NCBI GenBank assembly: GCA_963727845.1
Contig: CAVSHI010000002.1
Coordinates: 930,001-994,000, forward strand
Direction: 5' to 3'
DNA: 64,000 bases
Origin: JBEKTW01 sp963727845
Lineage (GTDB): Bacteria; Bacteroidota; Ignavibacteria; UBA10030; SZUA-254
The number at the start of each line of letters is the position of its first letter. Position 1 is the stretch's first letter. Position numbers and translations under genes: made by a program. The notes below the pieces were generated by a model. That model was not told the DNA's origin and made no database searches. It worked only from the letters and a program-made list of their open reading frames with translations. Below, one piece after another: positions 54,159 to 62,286 of this stretch.

Positions 54159-55026
54159 TGCCGCGAAGAGACTCGGTGGGATTTCCGCTCATCCCGGCCG
54201 TGCTGAATCGCTCCGCCGTTTTGAACGGAATGATGACCGATTCCATCCGGAACCACCGGACCTGCTCTGCCTCTATCACTCCGCAGATCGTGAGCGTGTC
54301 GCTAACCGTACGGCGGGCGTTTAAGAAGCCATTGACAAATCGCCGGACTGCCTCGTTTGCTTCCGTGCGGAGGATGCGACCCCGGTATTCGCTGTTGTTC
54401 AGGAGGGAATCGAGATTTATATGGCGTATCCTGTCCAGCGCAGTTTCACCACGGTCGACAATCACGTGCCCGAACGCGCTGTCAATAGTGGAGACCTGCA
54501 CCGATACGATCAAGCGATGCCCGATCACAGAATCTGCGGATTTGATGCCGACCTTTTTTAAGAGGTCGCTCGAGATAATGGCGGATCGTGAACTGTCATT
54601 CTCGAAGATTGTGCCCGCGCGCATCTTGGAAAAGAGCTTTGTTTTCATTGCCGCATGGGAAAGCGATTGAGCCCGCGCCTCGATGAGCGAATCGGCAAAA
54701 AGTACCTTCACCGTAAATGGATCAAATGGATACACCAGTAGAACCCCGGGAATTCTCGAGAATCTGTCCAGCGCGGCAACGTCGAGCTTCGGACTCCGGA
54801 ACGCTTCGGGGTCGTTAGGCCTCCGCTGCGGATAGACCTGCATCGTGGAAAGAAGACCCAGCTCACGATATTGTTGTTCGATATTTTCCATGGTGCCGGC
54901 GCCGAATGATGCCATAGTCACAAAGGCCGCAATGGCAATGACGATGCCTGCCACCGTGAGCGTGGTGCGGAGCTTCATCCGCCATAGGTTGCCCGTGGAT
55001 ATCGTTATAAGGTCTCGGACAATCAT
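54019..55026 (-). CDS. FtsX/MacB-type ABC permease, N-terminal part (frameshifted)
   Basis: 335 residues. One N-terminal membrane helix (about 22-44) is followed by a large periplasmic MacB-like domain. Homology is good to about residue 290 (FKTAERFSTAGMSGNPTESL), after which the frame is nonsense (RGNECRESIF...) to its stop, while the expected continuation lies in the shifted frame, in the gene at 53559-54158. An extra A in GGCAATG near 54157 would explain it. The start overlaps the ATPase gene by four bases, so the two were one operon. Confidence 0.8.
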   Translation of the reverse strand: MIVRDLITISTGNLWRMKLRTTLTVAGIVIAIAAFVTMASFGAGTMENIEQQYRELGLLSTMQVYPQRRPNDPEAFRSPKLDVAALDRFSRIPGVLLVYPFDPFTVKVLFADSLIEARAQSLSHAAMKTKLFSKMRAGTIFENDSSRSAIISSDLLKKVGIKSADSVIGHRLIVSVQVSTIDSAFGHVIVDRGETALDRIRHINLDSLLNNSEYRGRILRTEANEAVRRFVNGFLNARRTVSDTLTICGVIEAEQVRWFRMESVIIPFKTAERFSTAGMSGNPTESLRGNECRESIFRSGRSCWKIIFPGHHQLRPPCVLRPDKGFRGGSGISDV

Positions 55027-55739
55027 GCCCTGCCTTTTAATGACGCCATCGGTGAATCGCTCTCGACAACCTTGCCGTAGTGCATGCGGATTGCTCTATG
55101 CGAACATTCCCGGGCCATATCAAGATTGTGTGTCACCATCATGATGGTTAGCCCCGTACGGTTTAGATCGCTCAAGAGGCGGGCGATTTGTTGAGCATTC
55201 TCAAAGTCAAGATTCCCGGTCGGCTCATCGGCAAGCAGAATTTCGGGTTTTTTTACGATCGCGCGGGCGACGGCAACACGCTGTTGCTCTCCGCCAGATA
55301 GATCCGCCGGCCGGTGCAGAACGCGGTCTGCAAGACCAAGTCCTTCGAGCGCTTCCATCGCCAGGCGTCGTCGGTCGCCGGGTGGTGTGCCGTTGAAGAA
55401 TAATGCCGTTTCGACGTTCTGAAGCGCCGTGTAGTGAGAAATTAGGTTGAACGATTGAAAAATCATTCCGACCCTGCGGGCCCGGTAGGCGGCAAGCTGC
55501 TTCCGCGACATGGCCGAGAGCGCGGAACCCTCGAATTCAACGGAGCCCGAGCTGGGCGTATCCAGTCCTGCGAGGAGATTGAGGAGAGTCGACTTGCCCG
55601 AGCCCGATGAACCGACAATGGCAAGGAATTCTCCGCGGGCAACGTCGAGCGAAACACCATCGATTGCGCGAACCTGGTGAGGCCCCCGCTCGTAGTGGCG
55701 GCAAAGTTCTTTGGTCCGCAGGAACGGATTATCTTTCAT
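55023..55739 (-). CDS. ABC transporter ATP-binding protein, LolD/MacB type
   Basis: 238 residues from ATG 55739; the frame is open for another 84 codons upstream, but these are not conserved. Walker A GSSGSGKST, signature LSGGEQQRV, Walker B ILLADEPTG and the H-loop THN are present. The subfamily drives lipoprotein release (LolCDE) or macrolide/peptide export (MacAB) and similar mechanotransmission. Its permease partner follows directly but is frameshifted. Confidence 0.94.
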   Translation of the reverse strand: MKDNPFLRTKELCRHYERGPHQVRAIDGVSLDVARGEFLAIVGSSGSGKSTLLNLLAGLDTPSSGSVEFEGSALSAMSRKQLAAYRARRVGMIFQSFNLISHYTALQNVETALFFNGTPPGDRRRLAMEALEGLGLADRVLHRPADLSGGEQQRVAVARAIVKKPEILLADEPTGNLDFENAQQIARLLSDLNRTGLTIMMVTHNLDMARECSHRAIRMHYGKVVESDSPMASLKGRA

Positions 55740-56136
55740 GAGAACAGCGGCGCAAGTGGAAATTGATGATCTTGTTTCGTACAATACATGTGGAGTGGAA
55801 TCGACTTTCAGAATATACTCTTCACATCCCTTATTTGCAATAGAATGACAAGGACCGAATAATACTTGATCCAAAAGAATCTGGGGACGATTCTTGACAT
55901 TCTCCCTACCATTCCTTAAATTTTCATTGCTGAGGTCAACTATGCAGGGGAGATTTACATATCCGAGTTCTTTCTCAAGACCCATTTCCAAGCCGCATCA
56001 AATAGCCATGTCATTGAACGGGTTTGGTGGTCCTGAGGAATTGACTAATGAAAATAATGGTGCAATACTGTTTGATTACAGATTTTAACTGCCATTTGGT
56101 GCTGGCACAACCTTAAACAATAGAAGGATATCCCAA
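55740..56136. other. Intergenic region at the edge of the AT-rich block
   Basis: 397 bases without a convincing gene, visibly more AT-rich than the preceding 50 kb. It probably contains the divergent promoters of the ABC genes and of the secreted protein at 56137. Confidence 0.4.
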
Positions 56137-56748
56137 ATGAAAAAGTTTTTTCTAACCTTGCTATTCCTATCTTTCAATGTGCTTCTTGCCCAGCAGTCCG
56201 ATGATGTTTACTACCCTCTGAAAGTCGGATACAAATGGACGTATACTTGGGGCACGCCGGAAAACGAACAAGTTATCAAGGTTACACAGTTCGACGATGA
56301 TTACAACGCATACATGGTTACTGAAATTCTGAAACTCGGAACGGCACTTCCCATGACCACTGATGTGCTGGTTGATAAGCGAAAAACTCGTGTACTGAAA
56401 ATCGGCTCTCGTGGAGGGTTGCTCAACACTGACTGGAATTTTTCGTCTCAAGTCGTCTTGGAATTCCCACTAAAGGAAGGTAAAACTTGGAAAGATGAAA
56501 GTGGAACATTTCCGATCCAGTACACTGTTGTCGGCTTCGTCGACCTGAGAGTCGAGGCAGGTAACTTTTCCAATGTCTGCAAAATTAAGAAAGCCGTTTA
56601 TGACGCAAAAGGAAAGAGGGCTAAAGTTTCACTGCAATATTTCCAATACTACGCTCCAAATGTCGGCCTTATCAAAGAGGAAATCATCAATCCACAAGAC
56701 AAGACACCCAAGACTTTTCGTGAACTAACAGATTACAAAATTGAATGA
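56137..56748 (+). CDS. Secreted hypothetical protein
   Basis: 203 residues with a signal peptide (1-18, MKKFFLTLLFLSFNVLLA). The mature protein is beta-rich: YYPLKVGYKWTYTWGTPENE, then TRVLKIGSRGGLL, KEGKTWKDESG and SLQYFQYYAPNVGLIKEEI. This pattern is common in small secreted proteins of Bacteroidota but no function is known. It overlaps the next gene by four bases (ATGA). Confidence 0.7.
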   Translation: MKKFFLTLLFLSFNVLLAQQSDDVYYPLKVGYKWTYTWGTPENEQVIKVTQFDDDYNAYMVTEILKLGTALPMTTDVLVDKRKTRVLKIGSRGGLLNTDWNFSSQVVLEFPLKEGKTWKDESGTFPIQYTVVGFVDLRVEAGNFSNVCKIKKAVYDAKGKRAKVSLQYFQYYAPNVGLIKEEIINPQDKTPKTFRELTDYKIE

Positions 56749-57044
56749 AGTTCGCACCCATGAAACAGAAAATCAACGGAACTCTGAATTGCCCCAACCA
56801 TCTGCAGAGTACAAAGCAAGGCTTTGTACTTTCGATCTATCGCGCCGACCAAGACCACGTTGCCCATTTGCCGAACTACGGTGGAGGGAAGAAGGTATTG
56901 ATCCCCGAAAGAATGTATGCTGAAATAAGAAGATACTGGGATGAAGATCGAGGTACCCTTCTCGATCCCGGCAGTGGCTCAATTCGCGACGATGCAATCT
57001 TAGTTCCAAATTCACCACGACTCGATGAAGATAAACATGCATGA
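56745..57044 (+). CDS. Hypothetical protein
   Basis: 99 residues starting in an ATGA overlap with the previous stop. A basic start (MKFAPMKQK) is followed by NCPNHLQSTKQGF and a soluble, charged body (IPERMYAEIRRYWDEDRG). No recognised motif or membrane segment. The overlap with the previous gene supports translation but the frame may be fortuitous. An attC-like site begins 21 bases after its stop. Confidence 0.45.
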   Translation: MKFAPMKQKINGTLNCPNHLQSTKQGFVLSIYRADQDHVAHLPNYGGGKKVLIPERMYAEIRRYWDEDRGTLLDPGSGSIRDDAILVPNSPRLDEDKHA

Positions 57045-57065
57045 GAAAAACTCGCACCAAACGGC

Positions 57066-57186
57066 AGTTAACAAGCGTAACAAGGTCGCCTTTATTGAAG
57101 TGAATTGTTGTGGCTCAACACTTCCGCTCACATGAATGAGAATTATAGTTCGCTCCAGCGTTGCGTTGTTATACCGGACGTTAGGC
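57066..57186 (+). other. attC-like site 1 (integron cassette recombination site candidate)
   Basis: 121 bases. The left end AGTTAAC (57066-57072) faces GTTAGGC at 57180-57186, the R' core GTTRRRY. The inner pair TAACAA (57078-57083) / TTGTTA (57166-57171) is perfectly complementary, with 5 and 8 bases between inner and outer boxes. The left part resembles known attC sites (TTAACAAGCG-TAACAAGG). The R'' box departs from RYYYAAC at one position. Confidence 0.45.
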
Positions 57187-57259
57187 GCAAGCAAAGATTC
57201 ATTTTGATAAGGCGTTTTGCGGCACATCTAAGCGAACGGCACTGGTAAGTGATGAACAT

Positions 57260-58060
57260 ATGAACATGGGATCGTATTGGGAAAGTATTGATATCGTCTT
57301 GCAGAGGTTCCCAAATCTCAGAAAGCAGATTCCTCTCAACTGGCCTCGGTGTATTAGCTATGAGCAAGTGCGTGAATACGATCGACATCGAACAGATAAA
57401 TACTGGGAACACCAAAACCTTTCGTCTCTCGCTTACACACTCAAGAATTCCAATGAAGAGCGAACGTGTGCACTTTACGAATCCGTTCTAACCGCTCTTG
57501 AGTGGTTTTCCACTGAGATGACCAATCTAGCAAAAGCCAGCGTTACACTTAGTCCTTTGTGGGAAAACTCTTGGAATGTAAATGACAATCCGTTCTGGTC
57601 TGTAATTAGCGAGGTCAAGCTGACCCAACTCTTGCACACAAACAAATGGACTATCCTTGGATTTCACCAGAAGATTGGCACTTCATCACAAAATGCTGAC
57701 ATCCTTGCTAGCCGGAATGGAAAAGTAACTCATATTGATGTGGAAGCATCCTCAATGACAAGAATTGTCGAGGGTGATGACAACGCCTTTAGGCGATTCA
57801 TTGTCAAGAGAACGAAAGACAAAATTGATAAGAAGCTCAAATATGTTCCTCAAGCAGAATTCGGAATGGTAGGAATGGTCTTTCGTCCTCGCACCGCAGA
57901 CATACAGCGTTTTGCCTTTAAGAGTTCGACCACGGATAGGGTCAAAACAGGCCACAACAACGTTTGGGGGAACATTTACTGGTTGGCAGCAGGGCATCGA
58001 CCAGAAGAAAAGTTTGGGCTTCATCTTGCGGACAATACTCTTATGGCAACCTTGCCCTAA
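57260..58060 (+). CDS. Hypothetical protein with a possible restriction-endonuclease-like core
   Basis: 266 residues, no signal peptide, no membrane segment. Around residues 145-170 the order NADILASRNGKVTHIDVEAS (an Asp, a turn, then a hydrophobic strand with Glu) follows E in SEVKLTQLL and resembles the D...(D/E)-x-K core of PD-(D/E)XK nucleases, although the last Lys is Ser here. A basic stretch (RRFIVKRTKDKIDKKLKY) follows. The gene lies between two attC-like sites, 73 bases after the first and 52 before the second, as expected for a mobile cassette. Function unknown. Confidence 0.6.
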   Translation: MNMGSYWESIDIVLQRFPNLRKQIPLNWPRCISYEQVREYDRHRTDKYWEHQNLSSLAYTLKNSNEERTCALYESVLTALEWFSTEMTNLAKASVTLSPLWENSWNVNDNPFWSVISEVKLTQLLHTNKWTILGFHQKIGTSSQNADILASRNGKVTHIDVEASSMTRIVEGDDNAFRRFIVKRTKDKIDKKLKYVPQAEFGMVGMVFRPRTADIQRFAFKSSTTDRVKTGHNNVWGNIYWLAAGHRPEEKFGLHLADNTLMATLP

Positions 58061-58112
58061 ACCACACATTTCGTATTCTCGCGGCAAAACGCTAATGTCA
58101 TAGAACCTTGCC

Positions 58113-58237
58113 TTCAGAACAAGCAAAATAACGACGCTGGATGAAGGGCAAAGGGAATAAGAATCTCGCTCAAGTTTTGTTCACCGGCCATTAATCTGTA
58201 CATGGCTTCACAAAACCGTTGCGTTATCTCGTTAGAA
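58113..58237 (+). other. attC-like site 2 (integron cassette recombination site candidate)
   Basis: 125 bases. TTCAGAAC (58113-58120) faces GTTAGAA (58231-58237) with one internal bulge; ATAACG (58128-58133) pairs exactly with CGTTAT (58222-58227). The length and the shared words AACAAGC on the left and CGTTGCGTT on the right match site 1. The last base of GTTRRRY is A in place of a pyrimidine. Confidence 0.35.
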
Positions 58238-58272
58238 TCACATTTACTCGATTGAACAAACAGGGGTACTTT

Positions 58273-59592
58273 ATGAAAAGAGCTGTTTATTGCCTATCGC
58301 TTGTTGGCGTTATCATCTTATCACTACACGGCTGCAGCAGAGAAAATAGATACAATTATTTTCGAAAGGTTTATCTTGATGGTAAATTTTCAATTGTTGG
58401 CCGATACCCGATTGCTGATCAATTGGCTGATTCCGCAAACTGCTATCACTTTGTATACGATGAGAAGGGGAGACTGGTAAGCGTAGAATATCTTAAAGGT
58501 GGCAAACTGTCTGTGGATGCCGACTTGGGAGTTTCAAGAATTGTCATCGACCAAAATGATGGTTTTGAAAAAAGAATTTACCAGGATCCTAAAGGAAAGC
58601 CTACTCGTGATATTCAAGGTGTATATTCAATACGATTAAAATATGATGACAAAGGCAATCCTGTTTCGATGTTCAACTATGACAAACACGGTTCCCTAAT
58701 CGAAGATAACCGCGGATGCGCTCAATATATGTGGTTGCTGGACGAACAGGGGAGAAGAATTAAATCATACCGGATCGACACAGTTGGACAAAGAATCTTC
58801 GATAAGGACGGGGGATATGAGGTTCGATGGAAGTACGACAGTCATGGAAACGTAGTCGAACATTCAAATCACGGAGTCGACGGGCAACTACTAGAATTTG
58901 TTACCGGCTATGCGACTGAACGCTTCAGGCATGATGAACAGGGCAACGTGGTAGAAGTACGATATTGTGGGACTGACGAGCAATTAAAAGAAGATAAATC
59001 TCATGGCGTTGCCATTGTCCGCCTTAAGTATAATGAGCAGGGCAACGTGGCAGAAGAAAGTTATTATGGTACTGATGAGCAATCAAAAGAAGATAGAAAT
59101 TCAGGTGCTGCCATCCTCCGACGGAAATATGATGAACAGGGCAATGTGGCAGAAATACGATATTATGGTATTGACGAGCAATTAAAAGAAGATAAATCTC
59201 AGGGGGGTGCCATTTTTCGCTATAAATATAATGAACATGGCGAGGTGGCAGAAGTGCGATGTTATGGTACTGACGAGCAATTAAAAGGTAATTCACTTGG
59301 CGTCGCCATTACCCGCTGTAAGTATGATGAAGATGGCCACCTAGCAGAAGAACGGTTTTATGGCACAGATGAGCGACCCAAAGAGGATGAATCTCTTGGT
59401 GCTGCCATTGTCCGCCATAAGTATGATGAGCAAGGTAACGTGGCAGAAGAACGTTATTATGGCACCGATGAGCAGTTGAAAGAATCTAAGAATTCGGGTG
59501 CTGCCATTATCCGATGGAAGTATGATCAAAGGGGAGAAGTCATTAGCAAAACATCCCTAGACAGGGACGAAAGAGTTATCTACAGTCAATGA
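58273..59592 (+). CDS. Lipoprotein with YD-like tandem repeats
   Basis: 439 residues from ATG 58273. Lipobox LSLHGC near residue 20. The second half is built of about six near-identical 32-33-residue units of the type KYDEQGNVAEERYYGTDEQL followed by KE(D)..S/G-AAI-R, preceded by several more diverged units. Such units resemble YD/RHS-like or extracellular repeat stacks and could form an elongated binding surface. DNA repeats are close enough to recombine, so copy number may vary between strains. It starts 36 bases after attC-like site 2. Function unknown. Confidence 0.75.
   Translation: MKRAVYCLSLVGVIILSLHGCSRENRYNYFRKVYLDGKFSIVGRYPIADQLADSANCYHFVYDEKGRLVSVEYLKGGKLSVDADLGVSRIVIDQNDGFEKRIYQDPKGKPTRDIQGVYSIRLKYDDKGNPVSMFNYDKHGSLIEDNRGCAQYMWLLDEQGRRIKSYRIDTVGQRIFDKDGGYEVRWKYDSHGNVVEHSNHGVDGQLLEFVTGYATERFRHDEQGNVVEVRYCGTDEQLKEDKSHGVAIVRLKYNEQGNVAEESYYGTDEQSKEDRNSGAAILRRKYDEQGNVAEIRYYGIDEQLKEDKSQGGAIFRYKYNEHGEVAEVRCYGTDEQLKGNSLGVAITRCKYDEDGHLAEERFYGTDERPKEDESLGAAIVRHKYDEQGNVAEERYYGTDEQLKESKNSGAAIIRWKYDQRGEVISKTSLDRDERVIYSQ
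58920..59525 (+). repeat. Coding tandem repeat, period about 99 bp
   Basis: Six units within the lipoprotein gene, most 99 bases (33 codons), one shorter. Units share phrases like GATGAGCAGGGCAACGTGG and TATGGTACTGACGAGC. Confidence 0.75.
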
Positions 59593-59777
59593 TGTCGAAT
59601 CCCTACGCGCGTTTCGAAGCCGAGGAAATAACTCCAGCGGGTGACCGGTGTGTGGTGATGTTGATTTACCGCAAACCGAAAGACGGAAAACCTTGGCATG
59701 TCCTCGGAGTCGATGTTTCGAAGATCGGTGGCGGAAAAGTGGCCGATAACTCTTCCTACGTTAGGGATGGCCGGTGA
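59589..59777 (+). pseudogene. Truncated SnoaL-like (NTF2-fold) fragment
   Basis: 62 residues that correspond to the C-terminal half of SnoaL-like domain proteins: YARFEAEEITPAGDRCVV, then YRKPKDGKPWHVLGVDV and GGGKVADNSSYV. Whole proteins of this fold are twice as long. The N-terminal half is absent because the lipoprotein gene stops at 59592, overlapping its first codons. The likely reading is that the accessory block replaced or interrupted the older gene at about 59590. Confidence 0.55.
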
Positions 59778-59787
59778 GGTATTTTCC

Positions 59788-60615
59788 ATGAAGGATCCGG
59801 AAGGGAAAATACGCGTAGGGATGGGCGGCTGGCAACTGGAGCCGTTCAACGGTCCGTTGTATCCGGCAAATTCCCCGAAAGGCTTTCGAAAACTGGAACA
59901 CTACAGCCGCTTTTTCGACGTCGTCGAAGTCAATGCGACATTTTATACGAACGCCCTCACGCCTCGGAATGCGTATCAATGGATGCAGGATGTTTCCGGG
60001 AACCCGGGATTCAAATTTAGCGTCAAACTTTTCAAAGCATTCACGCATTCCATGGATGCCACACGCGGAGATGTCAAATCCATCCATCGCCTTCTGGAAC
60101 CGATGGCAGCGGAAGAACGGTTGTGCGGTCTCGTGATGCAGTTCCCATATTCCTTCGTTTTCAATGATCAAAACCGCGCCCACCTCACAAAGCTCGGAAA
60201 AGCATTTTCGGAGTTCAGACTCTTCGTGGAAGTACGACACAATTCCTGGAACGTGCCGGAAGTGCACGCCTTTCTACAGGGAAACAATCTCCATCTCGTC
60301 AATGTGGATCTGCCGAAAATCAAAAAGCACATGCCCCTGACCGATACCGCTTGGGGTGACACCACCTACTTCCGTTTCATGGGCCGGAATGCGGAGATGT
60401 GGGATCACGGTTCTTCCGGCGGGTCGAAGAAGGACGGCGTCGGAGAGCGGGAGATATCTCTACCGTTATCGAAAGGAGGAGCTCACGGAGCTGATAACGG
60501 CTGTCAAGTCGGCGGCCATGAAGGTGAACGAGACGGCAGTGATTTTCCACAACGACCCCAACGGTTATTCACTTCTGAACGGTTTTCAATTCCGTCATCT
60601 TATACATGGAGATAA
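59788..60615 (+). CDS. DUF72 family protein, N-terminal part (frameshifted)
   Basis: 275 residues from ATG 59788 (GAGGT upstream). DUF72 proteins are predicted TIM barrels of unknown function. The family start (IRVGMGGWQLEPFNGPLYP), FDVVEVNATFYTN, FKFSVKLFKAFTH, LGLVMQFPYSF-like and VEVRHNSWN are all visible. The sequence is good to about residue 220 (YFRFMGRNAEMWDHG) and then leaves the family; the remainder lies in the next frame from about 60452. One extra G in CGGGAG at 60448-60452 would account for it. Confidence 0.8.
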   Translation: MKDPEGKIRVGMGGWQLEPFNGPLYPANSPKGFRKLEHYSRFFDVVEVNATFYTNALTPRNAYQWMQDVSGNPGFKFSVKLFKAFTHSMDATRGDVKSIHRLLEPMAAEERLCGLVMQFPYSFVFNDQNRAHLTKLGKAFSEFRLFVEVRHNSWNVPEVHAFLQGNNLHLVNVDLPKIKKHMPLTDTAWGDTTYFRFMGRNAEMWDHGSSGGSKKDGVGEREISLPLSKGGAHGADNGCQVGGHEGERDGSDFPQRPQRLFTSERFSIPSSYTWR

Positions 60616-60721
60616 GAAATTTGATATTCCGGAAAACCTCATCGCGGTTTTTCCGGAACTGAGATCAAACAGCAATTCAGGCGAGGCGTCGCACTCTGCA
60701 TCTGATGGAGCGGAAAATTGA
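60452..60721 (+). pseudogene. DUF72 family protein, detached C-terminal part
   Basis: About 89 residues in the shifted frame: RYLYRYRKEELTELITA, NETAVIFHNDPNGYS and GFQFRHLIHG, matching the end of DUF72 proteins. No proper start codon precedes the homologous stretch, so it belongs to the upstream gene. Confidence 0.7.
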
Positions 60722-61197
60722 TTCGGTCATCCTCAGTTACCCACCCCGTCGACTTCGTCGACACCCCCTCCAAGGGGGGACCTCCTTCTCCCCACAATTG
60801 AGACTAATGGAGTTCGGGGTGATCGAGAGCAATGCATTTTCTATGAACTTTTTGTATCTTGCTTGATGTGTTGCGCAGGATAGTGTCGGATGACCATAAT
60901 CCGAAGTCTCAAACAAATTCAAAACACTTAAGGTCGCTCGTTTGGATGCTGACCAGAAGAATGTTAGTTCGACAGAGCAAAGAGGACACCGATCTTTTCG
61001 TCATCCCGACATGTTTCTGGTCGGGATCTGAACTAAGATCACCTGGCCACCGTATAGATGCTGACCAAGAGCATGTCAGCAAGACGAGATGTTATAGGAT
61101 TTAGGATTTTTCGCGAAGAATCATAGCTCTGCGTAACATCACTTACTTATGTCAAGAATCTGAAGAAGTTTTCTGAGACTTAATCAAAGGAAATCAA
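60722..61197. other. Intergenic region with small repeats, no gene seen
   Basis: Two hairpins close together at 60748-60778 (GTCGAC-TTC-GTCGAC; CCCCC-TCCAA-GGGGG), a perfect 8-bp hairpin ATCCCGAC/GTCGGGAT at 61003-61027, and two similar stretches with GATGCTGACCA near 60954 and 61059. These look like dispersed repeats. The gpmA promoter must lie in the last 60 bases. Confidence 0.5.
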
Positions 61198-61947
61198 ATG
61201 TATAAAATTGTCTTGCTCAGACACGGTGAAAGTGTCTGGAACAAAGAGAATCGATTCACCGGGTGGACCGATGTGGACCTATCGGAAAAGGGAATACTGG
61301 AAGCCCACCAGGCGGGGAAAATGCTTGCCGAGCAAGGGTTCACTTTCGACATCGCATTCACCTCAGTTTTGAAGCGAGCCGTCCGCACGTTGTGGATTGC
61401 TCTGGACGAAATGGATTCGATGTGGATCCCCGTGCATAATTCGTGGAGATTAAACGAACGGCATTACGGCGCTTTGCAGGGCCTGAACAAAGCAGAGACG
61501 GCATCGAAGTTCGGCGAGGAGCAAGTTCATATCTGGCGCAGAAGTTATGATGTCCGGCCTCCCGCCCTCGAACCGTCGGATTCGCGCAGTCCTGCGAAAG
61601 ATGTGCGCTATCGTAACCTCACCCCCGGTGATATCCCGCTCACGGAGTGCCTGAAGGACACGGTTTCCCGTTTTCTCCCGTACTGGCATGAGACAATTGT
61701 GCCCACCGTCCGTTCCGGAAAACGTACGATCATCGCCGCCCATGGTAACAGTCTTCGCGCTGTCGTGAAGTACCTCGACAACGTTTCCGACGAGGCGATT
61801 GTTGATCTCAATATCCCGACCGGCGTGCCCCTCGTGTATGAGTTGGATGAGCAACTTCGTCCGTTGAAACATTACTACCTTGGAGACCCGGATTCAGTGA
61901 AAAAGGCCATGGAAGCCGTTGCTAAGCAGGGGAAAGCACGTCACTGA
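61198..61947 (+). CDS. gpmA: 2,3-bisphosphoglycerate-dependent phosphoglycerate mutase
   Basis: 249 residues. GpmA interconverts 3- and 2-phosphoglycerate in glycolysis using a phosphohistidine. The N-terminal LLRHGESVWN holds the catalytic His, followed by FTGWTDVDLSEKG, RLNERHYGALQGLNKAE and the C-terminal AAHGNSLRAVVKYLD with the second catalytic His. The substrate-specific insert (WRRSYDVRPPALE) is typical. Preceded by AAAGGAAA at a suitable distance. Confidence 0.96.
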   Translation: MYKIVLLRHGESVWNKENRFTGWTDVDLSEKGILEAHQAGKMLAEQGFTFDIAFTSVLKRAVRTLWIALDEMDSMWIPVHNSWRLNERHYGALQGLNKAETASKFGEEQVHIWRRSYDVRPPALEPSDSRSPAKDVRYRNLTPGDIPLTECLKDTVSRFLPYWHETIVPTVRSGKRTIIAAHGNSLRAVVKYLDNVSDEAIVDLNIPTGVPLVYELDEQLRPLKHYYLGDPDSVKKAMEAVAKQGKARH

Positions 61948-61993
61948 ACGCATTGCCTCATTAAACCCTTTGCGCACTTTGCTGCCAGAAGAT

Positions 61994-62157
61994 TTACCGC
62001 AGAGGACGCAGAGAAAAAATTCGCAAAGGTCGCAAAGGGCATAGTGCCCGGCAAAACGCTTTGCGGTCTTTGCGTGTCCTTTGCGATCTCTGCGGTTAAA
62101 AGCTTTAAATGCAACGCACGCAGAGAAAGGATTCGCAAAGGTCGCAGAGAAGATGGC
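61994..62157. repeat. Palindromic dispersed repeat of CGCAAAG/CTTTGCG units
   Basis: The left arm TTTACCGCAGAGGACGCAG (from 61994) faces CTCTGCGGTTAAA (to 62100) with CGCAAAG units between; a partial copy runs 62115-62157. The unit family also occurs at 47096-47185. Confidence 0.6.
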
Positions 62158-62286
62158 ATGAAGCAATCGATGATTTTTGCGTTGCGGTTCAAATTATTTC
62201 TTAATTCGGATACTGTCCGGATCACTGAGATTTGGAATTAATGAAAGGATATGCTAACTTAAATACAGGCGATAACCCCTTTGGTG

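Noticed and set aside
55740..55991. 84 additional N-terminal codons of the ABC ATPase
   Set aside because: They are in frame but lack the features of the family; the Walker domain begins right after ATG 55739.
60859..61104. An 81-codon frame in the gap before gpmA
   Set aside because: It runs through hairpins and direct repeats and its composition is not protein-like.
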